NCBI GenBank assembly: GCA_029556915.1
Contig: JAKQIT010000074.1
Coordinates: 433,752-497,751 of the forward strand
Source: Pseudomonadota bacterium
GTDB lineage: Bacteria; Pseudomonadota; Gammaproteobacteria; Burkholderiales; Methylophilaceae
Direction: 5' to 3'
DNA: 64,000 nt
Position 1 is the stretch's first letter. Each line of letters begins with the position of its first letter. A model generated the notes under the pieces. That model was not told where the DNA came from. It did not search any database and saw nothing but the letters and a program-made list of their open reading frames with translations. This document shows, piece by piece, positions 1 through 8,546 of the stretch. A program made the translations under genes and the position numbers.

Positions 1-41
1 TGGCATTATACTAGTTTAAACTCGGCTAATTTTTCTAAACT

Positions 42-1520
42 GTGCAAATTTCTTACCCAAAATCGTTTTTAAAATTGCTGCTCATCGGCTTTGCGTTGGT
101 GATGTTGCCCTTGATTGCGGCTTTTATCAACGCCAATATTCAGTTTAACAAGCTCACCAAACAAAGCTTGTTTAATATGTCGCAAGCAGTGGAAAGCACG
201 CGCAGTAGCCAAATTTTGCTCGAAGAACTCGCCATTATGGAGCGCAGCGCACGGCAGTACTTTGTGCTGCATGATCAACTGTTACTGACCAATTTTAGCA
301 AGGCGCACGAGCGACTAAGCAATGCGCTCAATACACTATCGCAACAGCCTATTGCCAAGCCACAGCAAGCGCAACTCATCACATTTTCAAACCAAGAAAG
401 TATTTTATACGCCACCGTAAGCAACGCCACTACGCTAACAGAGTTTGATGAAAACATGGCGCAAACATTTGGCACGCTGACCAACCAAGCCAATGAAATT
501 GTGACTATCAATAATCAACTTATCGACAAAGAGGCTGCGCTTTTTAAAGCAAAAGTGTCTCAAGTTAAAAAATCACTCTTTTGGCAAATGCTGACGATTT
601 TTCCTTTTGTGCTGATTATTGCAGGCTTAATTACTTGGATGATTGTGCGCCCTATCAGGCGTATGGATGCCGCCATAAGCCAACTGGGAAAAGGCGATTA
701 CGAGCATGTGATTGAAATTAATGGGCCGGGAGATTTGCGTCAACTCGGGCTACGGCTTGACTGGCTTCGGATTGCGCTAAAAGATTTGCAACAGCAAAAA
801 CAACGCTTTTTACAACAAGCTTCGCATGAACTCAAAACGCCACTGACGGCGATTCGCGAGGCTGGTGAACTACTTAATGATGGTGTTGCAGGCGCATTAA
901 CACCGCAACAAAACAAAATTGTGTCGATATTGCGCGATAACAGCCTACGTTTGCAAAAAATGATTGAAAATCTGTTGAAATATACCGAAATTCAATTTAA
1001 TGCTACGCATGTTAAGCCATCACAACAGGCACTACCCGAAATGATAGGTAAAATTTTGCAAGCGTACGCGCTCACCATTGCACATAAAAAAATTAAAGTA
1101 AAAACACAAATTGAGCCAATTATTATGTTGGTTGAGAGCGAAAAATTACACACCATTTTAGATAATTTAATTTCTAATGCGGTGAAATATACGCCTGAAA
1201 ATGGCGAAATTATTGTGCAGGCAAGTGTGACAAAATCTATCATCGCCAAGCCAATGGTCACAATTGAAGTAAAAGACACTGGGCCAGGTATTAGTGATGC
1301 GATTCAAAATGGTCTGTTTACGCCTTTTTATCATGGCGAGCAAGCACAGAGTAGCTTGGTGGGCAGTAGCGGTTTGGGTTTATTTATAGCCAAAGAAGCT
1401 GCTGAAGCACTGCATGGTGAGCTAAGCTTAGCTGAAAATAAAAAAAATATCACCAATGCCGCGGGCGCTAAAACAATGGGTGCCCATTTTATTTTACGCC
1501 TGCCACTAAGCGCTAATTAA
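42..1520 (+). CDS. glrK: GlrK/QseE-like sensor histidine kinase
   Basis: Inner-membrane sensor kinase of a two-component system. The 492-residue protein has an N-terminal membrane segment (about 10-30), a periplasmic domain of about 150 residues, a second membrane segment (about 182-203) and a HAMP linker. A HisKA box follows (SHELKTPLTAIRE, phospho-acceptor His262), then a HATPase with N box (NLISNAVKYT), G1 (DTGPGIS) and G2 (GSSGLGLF). The start at 42 is a GTG codon directly before a typical signal-anchor. The following lipoprotein and sigma-54 activator give the same three-gene order as enterobacterial glrK-qseG-glrR, and the length fits GlrK (about 475). The signal sensed is unknown. Kinase function is certain; the GlrK name rests on architecture and gene order. 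Confidence 0.88.
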   Translation: MQISYPKSFLKLLLIGFALVMLPLIAAFINANIQFNKLTKQSLFNMSQAVESTRSSQILLEELAIMERSARQYFVLHDQLLLTNFSKAHERLSNALNTLSQQPIAKPQQAQLITFSNQESILYATVSNATTLTEFDENMAQTFGTLTNQANEIVTINNQLIDKEAALFKAKVSQVKKSLFWQMLTIFPFVLIIAGLITWMIVRPIRRMDAAISQLGKGDYEHVIEINGPGDLRQLGLRLDWLRIALKDLQQQKQRFLQQASHELKTPLTAIREAGELLNDGVAGALTPQQNKIVSILRDNSLRLQKMIENLLKYTEIQFNATHVKPSQQALPEMIGKILQAYALTIAHKKIKVKTQIEPIIMLVESEKLHTILDNLISNAVKYTPENGEIIVQASVTKSIIAKPMVTIEVKDTGPGISDAIQNGLFTPFYHGEQAQSSLVGSSGLGLFIAKEAAEALHGELSLAENKKNITNAAGAKTMGAHFILRLPLSAN

Positions 1521-1566
1521 ATCGGCACAAACACATTATAAAAACGTTAATATTTGTTATCATCTT

Positions 1567-2220
1567 ATGCTTATGAAAACACGCAAATCCCTCATTTTGT
1601 TATTGGCAAGTCTGCTCATTACTGCATGTTCCAGCCCTGCAAACAAGCCAAATAGTAAGCCTACGGAACTTAAACAAGCAAGTGAAAGCAGAACCATTTT
1701 TTCAACCAAATCAGCTGATGTCAATGATTACTTAGCATTTGCCGAAGAGTATGCCAATTTATCGCCCGAAGCACAAAAACAAACGCTCAATGCCACCAAT
1801 CAGCAGCTAGCAACAAACGCAAATGATTTATTACAGCGCTTTAAGCTTGCCATGATATATGCATTACCAAGCAGTACCTTGCAAGATGGACAAAAAGCAC
1901 AAAATTTACTGCTATCTATTTTGCAAGAAAATCAACTTACCAACACGCAAAATGCCTATGCGCATGTATTGTTTGATTATGTAATGGCATTAAATAAAGC
2001 AAGTAAATCAGGCCGAGAAGATGAAAAACGCATTGATACAATTTTGCAAAAAAATGACAATTTGCAAAACAAATTAGACAGCACGCAACAAAAATTAGCG
2101 AGTACACAGCAAAAGCTTGAAGCCACGCAACAAAAATTAGAGGCTGCGCAGCAAAAAATTGATGAGCTCAAAAATATTGAAAAGTCGATGGGGCAACGCG
2201 AAGTTTCACCTAAAAAGTAG
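1567..2220 (+). CDS. QseG-like lipoprotein with C-terminal coiled coil
   Basis: Predicted envelope lipoprotein of 217 residues. The signal peptide ends in a lipobox (LLITAC, Cys about 21). The C-terminal part carries a coiled coil built of four tandem heptads of the type STQQKLA/ATQQKLE, encoded by 21-bp repeats at about 2078-2162. It lies between the sensor kinase and the sigma-54 activator, the position of QseG/YfhG in enterobacteria, where this outer-membrane lipoprotein modulates the kinase. Sequence similarity to QseG is only inferred from position, lipobox and size. A second in-frame ATG at 1573 is an equally good start. Confidence 0.75.
   Translation: MLMKTRKSLILLLASLLITACSSPANKPNSKPTELKQASESRTIFSTKSADVNDYLAFAEEYANLSPEAQKQTLNATNQQLATNANDLLQRFKLAMIYALPSSTLQDGQKAQNLLLSILQENQLTNTQNAYAHVLFDYVMALNKASKSGREDEKRIDTILQKNDNLQNKLDSTQQKLASTQQKLEATQQKLEAAQQKIDELKNIEKSMGQREVSPKK
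2078..2162 (+). repeat. 21-bp tandem repeats inside the lipoprotein gene
   Basis: Four imperfect 21-bp units encode successive heptads (core ACGCAACAAAAATTAG) in the C-terminal coiled coil of the QseG-like lipoprotein. Such in-frame heptad repeats can change copy number by slippage and alter coil length without shifting the frame. Confidence 0.7.
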
Positions 2221-2232
2221 GCTATCAAACGA

Positions 2233-3588
2233 ATGAAACAAACCATATTAGTTGTTGATGATGATGCGGACATTCTTAATTTATTAGAGATGCGCTTAAG
2301 CGCAAGCGGCTACCATGTAGTCGCTGCAAGTTCTGGGCAACAAGCACTTTCACTGTTTAACATGCAAGCTATCGGGCTGGTGATTAGTGATTTACGCATG
2401 CCTGAAATGGATGGTTTTGCTTTATACACGGCTATTCACCAACTCAATGCTACCGTACCGTTTATTTTGCTCACCGCCCATGGCTCGATTCCTGAAGCTG
2501 TGCACGCCACGCAACAAGGGGTGTTTAGCTTTTTAACCAAGCCCTTTGATAGCAAAGTATTGTTAGAGTTGGTTGCCAATGCTTTCAAAATCACACCGCA
2601 ATACGCAATCAGTAATCATGATGATGAGGCTTGGCGTTCTAGCATTATCAGTGGTAGCCAGCAAATGCAAAGCCTGCTTGCCCAAGCCAAACTGGTGGCG
2701 GCATCCGATGCCAGCGTGCTGATTCAAGGGGAAAGTGGCACGGGTAAAGAATTGCTTGCGCAATCTATCCACAATGCCAGTCCACGCCATGCCGACCCTT
2801 TTGTGGCGATTAACTGCGCGGCGATTCCTGAAGCGTTATTGGAGTCAGAGTTATTTGGTCATAAAAAAGGCGCATTTACGGGTGCTACGCGTGACCACCA
2901 AGGCTTATTTCAAACGGCCAATGGTGGCACCTTGTTTTTAGATGAAATTGGCGATATGCCCATGAGCATACAAGCCAAGCTGCTGCGTGCATTGCAAGAG
3001 CGGCTGATTCGACCAGTGGGTGGCACGAATCAAATCCCCATCAATGTGCGCGTGCTTTGCGCTACGCATAAAAATTTGCTAGAAGAAATGCAAGAAAAGC
3101 GTTTTAGAGAAGATTTATATTACCGCATCAACGTCGTGAATTTATCCATTCCATCGCTGGCTGCGCGACGTGAAGACATTCCATTGTTAGCCAATTACTT
3201 TTTAGCTAACCTCAATAAAAAATACCATAAAAAACTCAATGGGTTTGCACCTGATGCGCTTGAACTCATGATTGCCGCGCCTTGGCCTGGCAATATTCGT
3301 CAATTACAAAATATTATTGAGCAAGTGGTGGTGCTATCTACCACACCGATTGTCACTAGCGCTCTGGTACAAAAAGCCTTGCAAGATAATATTTCAAGCA
3401 TGATTTCGTTTGATACCGCACGAAAAAACTTTGAGCAGCAATACCTCATTAACTTGATGAAAGCCACGCAGGGTAATGTCACGCAAGCCGCTCGCATTGC
3501 TGACCGTAATCGTACCGAATTTTATAAAATCTTGGAACGTCACCAAATTAATCCCGCCCTTTTTAAGGCAACCGTCGCTAACGATTAA
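2233..3588 (+). CDS. glrR: GlrR/QseF-like sigma-54-dependent response regulator
   Basis: Transcription activator of 451 residues with three domains. An N-terminal receiver has phospho-acceptor Asp53 (VISDLRMPEMDG). A central AAA+ domain has Walker A GESGTGKE, the sigma-54 contact loop GAFTGA and Walker B GGTLFLDEIGD. A C-terminal Fis-type helix-turn-helix covers about 410-440. The GAFTGA loop shows that it acts on sigma-54 RNA polymerase. It starts 12 bp after the lipoprotein stop. The only intact sigma-54 promoter in this region lies just downstream, preceded by two sites matching the GlrR motif TGTC-N10-GACA, so the EF-hand gene is its probable target. The length matches E. coli GlrR (444). 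Confidence 0.9.
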   Translation: MKQTILVVDDDADILNLLEMRLSASGYHVVAASSGQQALSLFNMQAIGLVISDLRMPEMDGFALYTAIHQLNATVPFILLTAHGSIPEAVHATQQGVFSFLTKPFDSKVLLELVANAFKITPQYAISNHDDEAWRSSIISGSQQMQSLLAQAKLVAASDASVLIQGESGTGKELLAQSIHNASPRHADPFVAINCAAIPEALLESELFGHKKGAFTGATRDHQGLFQTANGGTLFLDEIGDMPMSIQAKLLRALQERLIRPVGGTNQIPINVRVLCATHKNLLEEMQEKRFREDLYYRINVVNLSIPSLAARREDIPLLANYFLANLNKKYHKKLNGFAPDALELMIAAPWPGNIRQLQNIIEQVVVLSTTPIVTSALVQKALQDNISSMISFDTARKNFEQQYLINLMKATQGNVTQAARIADRNRTEFYKILERHQINPALFKATVAND

Positions 3589-3602
3589 AATCCCCTACTT
3601 TT

Positions 3603-3620
3603 TGTCTCAAAAGAGAGACA
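3603..3620. promoter_or_regulatory. GlrR-type activator site 1 (TGTC-N10-GACA)
   Basis: Exact match to the inverted-repeat motif TGTC-N10-GACA published for enterobacterial GlrR. It is centred near -165 from the predicted sigma-54 start. Because it can form a hairpin followed by four T residues, weak terminator activity for glrR cannot be excluded. Confidence 0.72.
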
Positions 3621-3668
3621 AGTTTTCCTAGCTATTTTTCAATCAGTTAGCGTTTTACCTCAATATTT

Positions 3669-3686
3669 TGTCGCTATTCAGAGACA
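3669..3686. promoter_or_regulatory. GlrR-type activator site 2 (TGTC-N10-GACA)
   Basis: Second exact TGTC-N10-GACA match, 66 bp (about six helical turns) downstream of the first and about 99 bp upstream of the predicted start. Two phased sites upstream of a sigma-54 promoter are the usual layout for an enhancer-binding activator. Confidence 0.75.
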
Positions 3687-3749
3687 GAACTCAACTAGCC
3701 AATTTTAGCCTTTTATAAATAACATATTGTTTTTAAACAATATTTAAAG

Positions 3750-3766
3750 TTGGCACGCGCATTGCT
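3750..3766 (+). promoter_or_regulatory. Sigma-54 (-24/-12) promoter of the EF-hand gene
   Basis: The sequence TTGGCACGCGCATTGCT matches the sigma-54 consensus TTGGCACG-N4-TTGCW exactly, with ten bases between the invariant GG and GC. Transcription would start near 3776. An AGGA ribosome site lies about ten bases before the ATG at 3811. Confidence 0.88.
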
Positions 3767-3810
3767 ATATATCTAGTGCAGTACTTTTTAATTATTTAGG
3801 ATATACAGTT

Positions 3811-4125
3811 ATGTTGACATTAAATACTACTAACACATTAAAAACTTTGGCCGTTGCCGCTTTATTTGCGTGCGGTGTAACAGCTCAAACTGCTATGGCC
3901 GCTGATGCAGCCAAAGTTGACCCAGATTTCGCAAAATTGGATGCGAATGCCGATGGCAAGATTTCACTGAAAGAAGCAGCAAAAGACAAAGGTTTATCAG
4001 CCAGTTTTGATGCTGTGGATGCAAACAAAGATGGTAGCGTGACAGGTGATGAGCACGCAGCATTTAAAACCGCTTCTACTGGCGTTAGCACAGCCCCAGC
4101 TGAACCAGCTCCTGCGGCTAAGTAA
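3811..4125 (+). CDS. Secreted EF-hand calcium-binding protein
   Basis: Small exported protein of 104 residues. A signal peptide of about 30 residues ends in AMA-ADA. Two canonical EF-hand loops follow (DANADGKISLKE and DANKDGSVTGDE), then an Ala/Pro-rich tail. Both loops have acidic or Asn residues at positions 1, 3, 5 and 12 and should bind Ca2+ in the periplasm. It is the only gene between the sigma-54 promoter and a strong terminator, so it is transcribed alone. A role in envelope stress or metal (calcium or lanthanide) buffering is conceivable in a methylotroph, but neither loop has the proline at position 2 typical of lanmodulin. Confidence 0.82.
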   Translation: MLTLNTTNTLKTLAVAALFACGVTAQTAMAADAAKVDPDFAKLDANADGKISLKEAAKDKGLSASFDAVDANKDGSVTGDEHAAFKTASTGVSTAPAEPAPAAK

Positions 4126-4188
4126 TTTGTTGTAGATGTAACCGTTTTACCCCTGCAATTACCTCCCCCTGATGATTGTAGGACCTCC

Positions 4189-4220
4189 ACCCCGCTGCGC
4201 GATGTAGCGGGGTATTTTTT
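4189..4220 (+). terminator. Rho-independent terminator of the EF-hand gene
   Basis: A GC-rich stem CCCCGCT/AGCGGGG with a nine-base loop is followed by TATTTTTT, 64 bp after the stop codon of the EF-hand gene. Confidence 0.85.
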
Positions 4221-4265
4221 GCCTAACATTTCAACTAAAATAGATTAAAAAATATGCGCTAAAAA

Positions 4266-4330
4266 CGCCCGAGAGTTTTTTGATGCCATGCAAGCCGCAT
4301 GCAGACTGGCTTAGCGGGGAGGTAAAATGA
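4266..4330 (-). repeat. Interspersed palindromic repeat, copy 1
   Basis: Reverse-orientation copy of the family described at 62596-62666: CCCGAGAG flank, then AAGCC, an 11-base loop and GGCTT, then AGCGGGGAGGT. It belongs to the subclass whose left arm is CCCCGCTAAGCC. It lies between two convergent genes, 48 bp from the thyA stop. Confidence 0.85.
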
Positions 4331-4350
4331 TTTGATAGAAAAAGCCTGTT

Positions 4351-4380
4351 AAAAAACGCGCTTTTAAAGCGCGTTTTTTA
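4351..4380. terminator. Bidirectional terminator at the thyA 3' end
   Basis: A near-perfect palindrome (AAAAAACGCGC, TTTTAAA, GCGCGTTTTTT) has A and T tracts on both sides. It overlaps the thyA stop codon and can stop transcription in both directions. Confidence 0.85.
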
Positions 4381-5172
4381 TACGGCAACCACACCTTTAA
4401 TGGTCGGGTGCGGGTCGTAGTTTTCCAGCGTAAAATCTTCAAACTTAAAGCTAAAAATATCGCGCACTTCGGGGTTGATTTTCATTTGTGGCAATGGACG
4501 CAAATCACGCGCGAGTTGTTCTTGCACTTGTTCCATGTGGTTGCTGTAAATGTGTGCATCGCCCAGTGTGTGGACAAAATCACCCAACTTCAAATCACAC
4601 ACTTGCGCCACCATCATGGTCAGCAGCGCGTAACTGGCAATATTAAACGGCACACCTAGAAAAATATCGGCGCTGCGTTGGTAAAGCTGGCAGCTTAATT
4701 TGCCATCGGCGACATAAAACTGAAAAAACGCATGACATGGTGGCAATTTCATTTGGTCCACATCGGCGACGTTCCAAGCAGAAACAATCAAACGACGTGA
4801 GTCCGGCGTTTTCTTAATCGCATTCACCACTTGGCTAATTTGGTCAATATGCGTGCCATCTGGCTTTGGCCAATTACGCCATTGGTAGCCATACACAGGC
4901 CCGAGATTACCGTTTTCATCCGCCCATTCATCCCAAATGCGCACGCCATTTTCTTTGAGATACTGGATATTGGTGCTGCCTTGCAAAAACCAAAGCAACT
5001 CATGAATAATCGACTTTAAATGCACCTTTTTAGTGGTCAGTATCGGAAAACCATCCGCCAAATTAAAGCGCATCTGGTAGCCGAAAACAGAAGTCGTGCC
5101 CGTGCCGGTTCGGTCAGTTTTTTTGTTGCCGTGTGCCAGCACATGGCGCAATAAGTCGGTATATTGTTGCAT
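4378..5172 (-). CDS. thyA: Thymidylate synthase
   Basis: Methylates dUMP to dTMP with methylene-tetrahydrofolate in the cytoplasm. At 264 residues it matches E. coli ThyA in length. Visible motifs are RTGTGT near the N terminus, the conserved HELLWFLQG and [13 protein letters not shown]-like blocks, and the catalytic PPCHAFFQF with Cys146, followed by [13 protein letters not shown]. It ends in a bidirectional terminator and is the last gene of a minus-strand run (aminotransferase, hom, thrC, membrane orphan, thyA). The usual partner folA is not adjacent. Confidence 0.98.
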   Translation of the reverse strand: MQQYTDLLRHVLAHGNKKTDRTGTGTTSVFGYQMRFNLADGFPILTTKKVHLKSIIHELLWFLQGSTNIQYLKENGVRIWDEWADENGNLGPVYGYQWRNWPKPDGTHIDQISQVVNAIKKTPDSRRLIVSAWNVADVDQMKLPPCHAFFQFYVADGKLSCQLYQRSADIFLGVPFNIASYALLTMMVAQVCDLKLGDFVHTLGDAHIYSNHMEQVQEQLARDLRPLPQMKINPEVRDIFSFKFEDFTLENYDPHPTIKGVVAV

Positions 5173-5187
5173 TTTTAGACTGTTATC

Positions 5188-5748
5188 CTAACGTTTTAAT
5201 TTATTAAATAACCACAAAAAAGCATATTTCAAAATGCCAAGAAAAAGTCCATTTACAAAAGCAAATCCTAAAAACAAAAACCAGAATCGCCCCGCATCTT
5301 GTTCTAAATAAATCTTTACTCCAAATCTCGCCGTTACATAATGTTCAGAAACTCCCTTGAACAAAGATATGTAAGACCCCAATACGAACAAAAACAACAC
5401 CACAATAAATACCCACTTACAAGCAGGTATAACATAGGCATCAGCAATCTTTTTGGGCGTTAATACCACCAAGCAAGGAAGAGCAAGAATTGGCATGTAA
5501 AATATTAAAGCCTGATCTTTCGGTTTTGATTCAGACCAATGGCTAATAACGGAGAAAAAAACCGTTAAACTTACCACTAGTAAGAATGTAGCCAAAACCC
5601 TTATAGTGTACGAATAGTTATGCTCTGCAGGGAATATCGGTTTGTTGTATTTGTCTGTCCATTCACCCCACGAATCATCTAATTTTGTGAATAGAGGAAC
5701 CGCCACCGAAGCCAGCAAAATCAGTAGCATAATGACTGAATAAATCAT
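5188..5748 (-). CDS. Unrecognised multi-pass membrane protein
   Basis: I do not recognise this 186-residue protein. It has about five hydrophobic segments (near 3-20, 50-70, 85-100, 110-130 and 155-180), a lysine-rich end and no motif I can place. The ATG at 5748 is preferred; a TTG six codons upstream (5766) is possible. It sits between thrC and thyA with short gaps and looks more AT-rich than its neighbours, which suggests a later insertion into this operon. It may be co-transcribed with both. Confidence 0.6.
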   Translation of the reverse strand: MIYSVIMLLILLASVAVPLFTKLDDSWGEWTDKYNKPIFPAEHNYSYTIRVLATFLLVVSLTVFFSVISHWSESKPKDQALIFYMPILALPCLVVLTPKKIADAYVIPACKWVFIVVLFLFVLGSYISLFKGVSEHYVTARFGVKIYLEQDAGRFWFLFLGFAFVNGLFLGILKYAFLWLFNKLKR

Positions 5749-5787
5749 ATTTTCTGAGCTATTCAATAGTGTCAGGTACTTAAGATA

Positions 5788-7215
5788 TTAGGTATTTTTC
5801 GCAATAAAATCTTTAATCGCGCCAGCATCGGCCTTCATCAAAGTAAACCGTTGTGGCAATGCCTCAATGCCATTCAAGCTCACAGGGCGTTCCGGCGCGT
5901 GGCCCAAGGCTTCTGCAATGGCATCCTCAAATTTGGCTGGCAAGGCGGTTTCTAACACCAACATTGGCGTATTTTTATCCGCATATTCCAAAGCCACTTT
6001 TAAGCCATCCGCCGTGTGCGTATCAATGACCACGCCATATTTTTGTTGTGCTTCTCGGATAGTGCGCATACGGTTTGCATGATTGCTGCTGCCAGATACA
6101 AAGCCAAAACTAGCAACTTTGTCAAAGTAGCCTTGTTCCGTCAAATTAAAGCTGCCTCCGCTATCAACGCTCGTCCACAATTCACGCACTTTTGCGCTGT
6201 CTTTGCCCACCAAGTCATAGACAAAACGCTCAAAGTTGGATGCTTTGCTAATATCCATCGATGGGCTGCTAGTATGGTAAGTATTGGCTGAACCGCGAGG
6301 GCGATACAGTCCGGTTTTGAAAAACTCGTCTAGCACATCATTTTCGTTAGTCGCCACCACGAGTTTATCAATTGGCAAGCCCATCATGCGCGCGATATGG
6401 CCTGCGCACACATTGCCGAAATTGCCACTTGGCACACTAAAGCTGACTTTTTGGCTGTTATTGTTGGTGACTGCCAAATAACCTTTAAAGTAATACACCA
6501 CTTGCGCGACGATGCGACCCCAGTTGATGGAGTTGACCGCGCCAATTTTGTAGTCCGCTTTAAATGCAGCATCATTGCTCACGGCTTTCACCATATCTTG
6601 GCAATCGTCAAACACGCCTTCCACGGCAATGTTGTAAATATTCTCATCTTGTAAGCTGAACATTTGCGCGGTTTGAAAGCGGCTCATTTTTTTGTGGGGC
6701 GAAAGCATAAATACGCGGATGCCTTGTTTGCCGCGCATGGCGTATTCTGCCGCACTGCCAGTATCGCCCGAAGTGGCGCCTAGAATGTTGGTGGTTTTGC
6801 CAGTTTTAGCGAGCACATATTCAAACAAATTGCCCAATAACTGCATCGCCATATCTTTAAAAGCGAGCGTTGGGCCATTTGAAAGGCTTAACAGATATAA
6901 ATTCTCATCAAGTTTGAGTGTAGGCGTAATATCTGCAGGATTTTGCCCTTGGCGGGTAAAGCCATATACTTCTGCAGTGTAGGTTTTATCAATAATCGTT
7001 TTTAAATCGCTCGCTGGAATATCATCCACAAAACGCGACAAAATGGCAAAAGCCAACTCGGCGTAAGACATGCCACGCATTGCCGTTAAATCGGCATCGC
7101 TTATTTGTGGGTAGCTTTCAGGTAAATACAAGCCACCATCGGGCGCGAGTCCGCCCAGTAAAATTTCGCTAAAAGTTAAAGCGGGTGATTGGCCGCGTGT
7201 ACTGATGTATTTCAT
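5788..7215 (-). CDS. thrC: Threonine synthase
   Basis: PLP enzyme converting O-phosphohomoserine to threonine. The 475-residue length fits the long bacterial form. The N terminus MKYISTRG is typical, the PLP lysine lies in NGPTLAFKDMAMQ, and the phosphate-binding GATSGDTGSAA is intact. It follows hom by 17 bp, so the last enzymes of threonine synthesis are made from one message. Confidence 0.97.
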   Translation of the reverse strand: MKYISTRGQSPALTFSEILLGGLAPDGGLYLPESYPQISDADLTAMRGMSYAELAFAILSRFVDDIPASDLKTIIDKTYTAEVYGFTRQGQNPADITPTLKLDENLYLLSLSNGPTLAFKDMAMQLLGNLFEYVLAKTGKTTNILGATSGDTGSAAEYAMRGKQGIRVFMLSPHKKMSRFQTAQMFSLQDENIYNIAVEGVFDDCQDMVKAVSNDAAFKADYKIGAVNSINWGRIVAQVVYYFKGYLAVTNNNSQKVSFSVPSGNFGNVCAGHIARMMGLPIDKLVVATNENDVLDEFFKTGLYRPRGSANTYHTSSPSMDISKASNFERFVYDLVGKDSAKVRELWTSVDSGGSFNLTEQGYFDKVASFGFVSGSSNHANRMRTIREAQQKYGVVIDTHTADGLKVALEYADKNTPMLVLETALPAKFEDAIAEALGHAPERPVSLNGIEALPQRFTLMKADAGAIKDFIAKNT

Positions 7216-7232
7216 TTACTTTAACTATCTTT

Positions 7233-8546
7233 CTATTTTGCCAGCTCTTCCATGCGGATTTTGGTGACTTTGCCCACGGTGGCAGACAACGCCTCAATTT
7301 CCGCAATCGCCGCATCCATATTTTTTTCGAGCGTGATATGGGTCAAAATCACAATATTCGCCTCGGTTTCATGATCACTAGGCTCTTTTTGCAGCATGGC
7401 ATCAATCGAGATATTACGGTCTGCCAAAATTTTGGTCACACCCGCTAACACACCAGGCTTATCAGAAGCGCGCAAGCGCAAATAATAGGCACTTTCTACT
7501 TCACTAATTGGCAATATAGGCAAATCGGCCACGCTGTTAGGCTGAAACGCCAAGTAAGGTACACGTTGCTCTACGTTTGCATTTGCCAAACGTGCCACAT
7601 CCATTAAATCAGCCACCACAGCACTCGCGGTGGGCTCTGCACCTGCGCCTGCGCCGTAATACAACGTTGGGCCAACCGCATCACCTTTAACCACCACGGC
7701 ATTCATTGCGCCGTTTACATTGGCTACTAAGCGCTTTTCGGGGATTAAAGTCGGGTGTACGCGCAATTCCACACCGTTAACAGTGCGTTTTGTAATGCCC
7801 AATAATTTAATGCGGTAGCCTAACTCTTCAGCATATTGAATGTCCGCCTGTGCCAGCTTGGTAATACCTTCGGTGTAGGCTTGGTCAAACTTCATTGGCA
7901 TGCCAAATGCAATGGCAGACAAAATTGTAAGTTTATGCGCAGCATCAATGCCTTCTACATCAAAAGTAGGATCAGCTTCGGCATAGCCCAATCGCTGCGC
8001 TTCACCTATGACATCTTGATAGGTTAGGCCTTTTTCACGCATTTCGGTAAGAATAAAATTAGTGGTGCCGTTGATGATGCCAGCCACCCATTCGATTTTA
8101 TTCGCCCCTAAGCCTTCGCGTAGGGCTTTGATAATAGGAATACCACCTGCTACCGCCGCTTCAAACGCCACAATCACGCCTGCTTTTTGCGCGGCAGAGA
8201 AAATTTCATTGCCATGTAATGCCAGTAACGCCTTGTTTGCAGTCACCACATGCTTGCCATTAGCTATCGCTTTTAACACTAATTCTTTGCTCAAGGTGTA
8301 GCCACCTATCAGTTCAACCACCACATCGACATTTGGATTATTGACAACTTCCAGTGCATCGCCCGTAACAGCAACACCACCGCCCGTCATGGTTTTGGCA
8401 TGTTCTATATTTCTATCGGCTACCATCACCACATTAATTTGCACGCCTGTGCGGCGGCTAATCTCAGACGCGTTACGCGTTAACACCGTGTAGGTACCGC
8501 CACCAACTGTCCCTAAACCCATGATACCTACATTTAACGTTTTCAA
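7233..8546 (-). CDS. hom: Homoserine dehydrogenase with ACT domain
   Basis: NAD(P)-dependent reduction of aspartate semialdehyde to homoserine. The 437-residue protein begins with a Rossmann motif (GLGTVGGGT) and contains the catalytic region NGTTNFILTEM, AEADPTFDVEGIDAAHK. A C-terminal ACT domain (from about 350, DKPGVLAGVTKILADRNISI) points to threonine feedback control. Its ATG overlaps the stop of the upstream aminotransferase by four bases (ATGA), a sign of coupled translation. Confidence 0.97.
   Translation of the reverse strand: MKTLNVGIMGLGTVGGGTYTVLTRNASEISRRTGVQINVVMVADRNIEHAKTMTGGGVAVTGDALEVVNNPNVDVVVELIGGYTLSKELVLKAIANGKHVVTANKALLALHGNEIFSAAQKAGVIVAFEAAVAGGIPIIKALREGLGANKIEWVAGIINGTTNFILTEMREKGLTYQDVIGEAQRLGYAEADPTFDVEGIDAAHKLTILSAIAFGMPMKFDQAYTEGITKLAQADIQYAEELGYRIKLLGITKRTVNGVELRVHPTLIPEKRLVANVNGAMNAVVVKGDAVGPTLYYGAGAGAEPTASAVVADLMDVARLANANVEQRVPYLAFQPNSVADLPILPISEVESAYYLRLRASDKPGVLAGVTKILADRNISIDAMLQKEPSDHETEANIVILTHITLEKNMDAAIAEIEALSATVGKVTKIRMEELAK

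Noticed and set aside
3603-3625. Hairpin after glrR as a dedicated terminator
   Set aside because: The stem is weak and the T run short; the exact TGTC-N10-GACA match and a second copy downstream favour an activator site.
3811-4125. EF-hand protein as a lanmodulin
   Set aside because: Only two EF-hands, and neither has proline at loop position 2, the lanmodulin hallmark.
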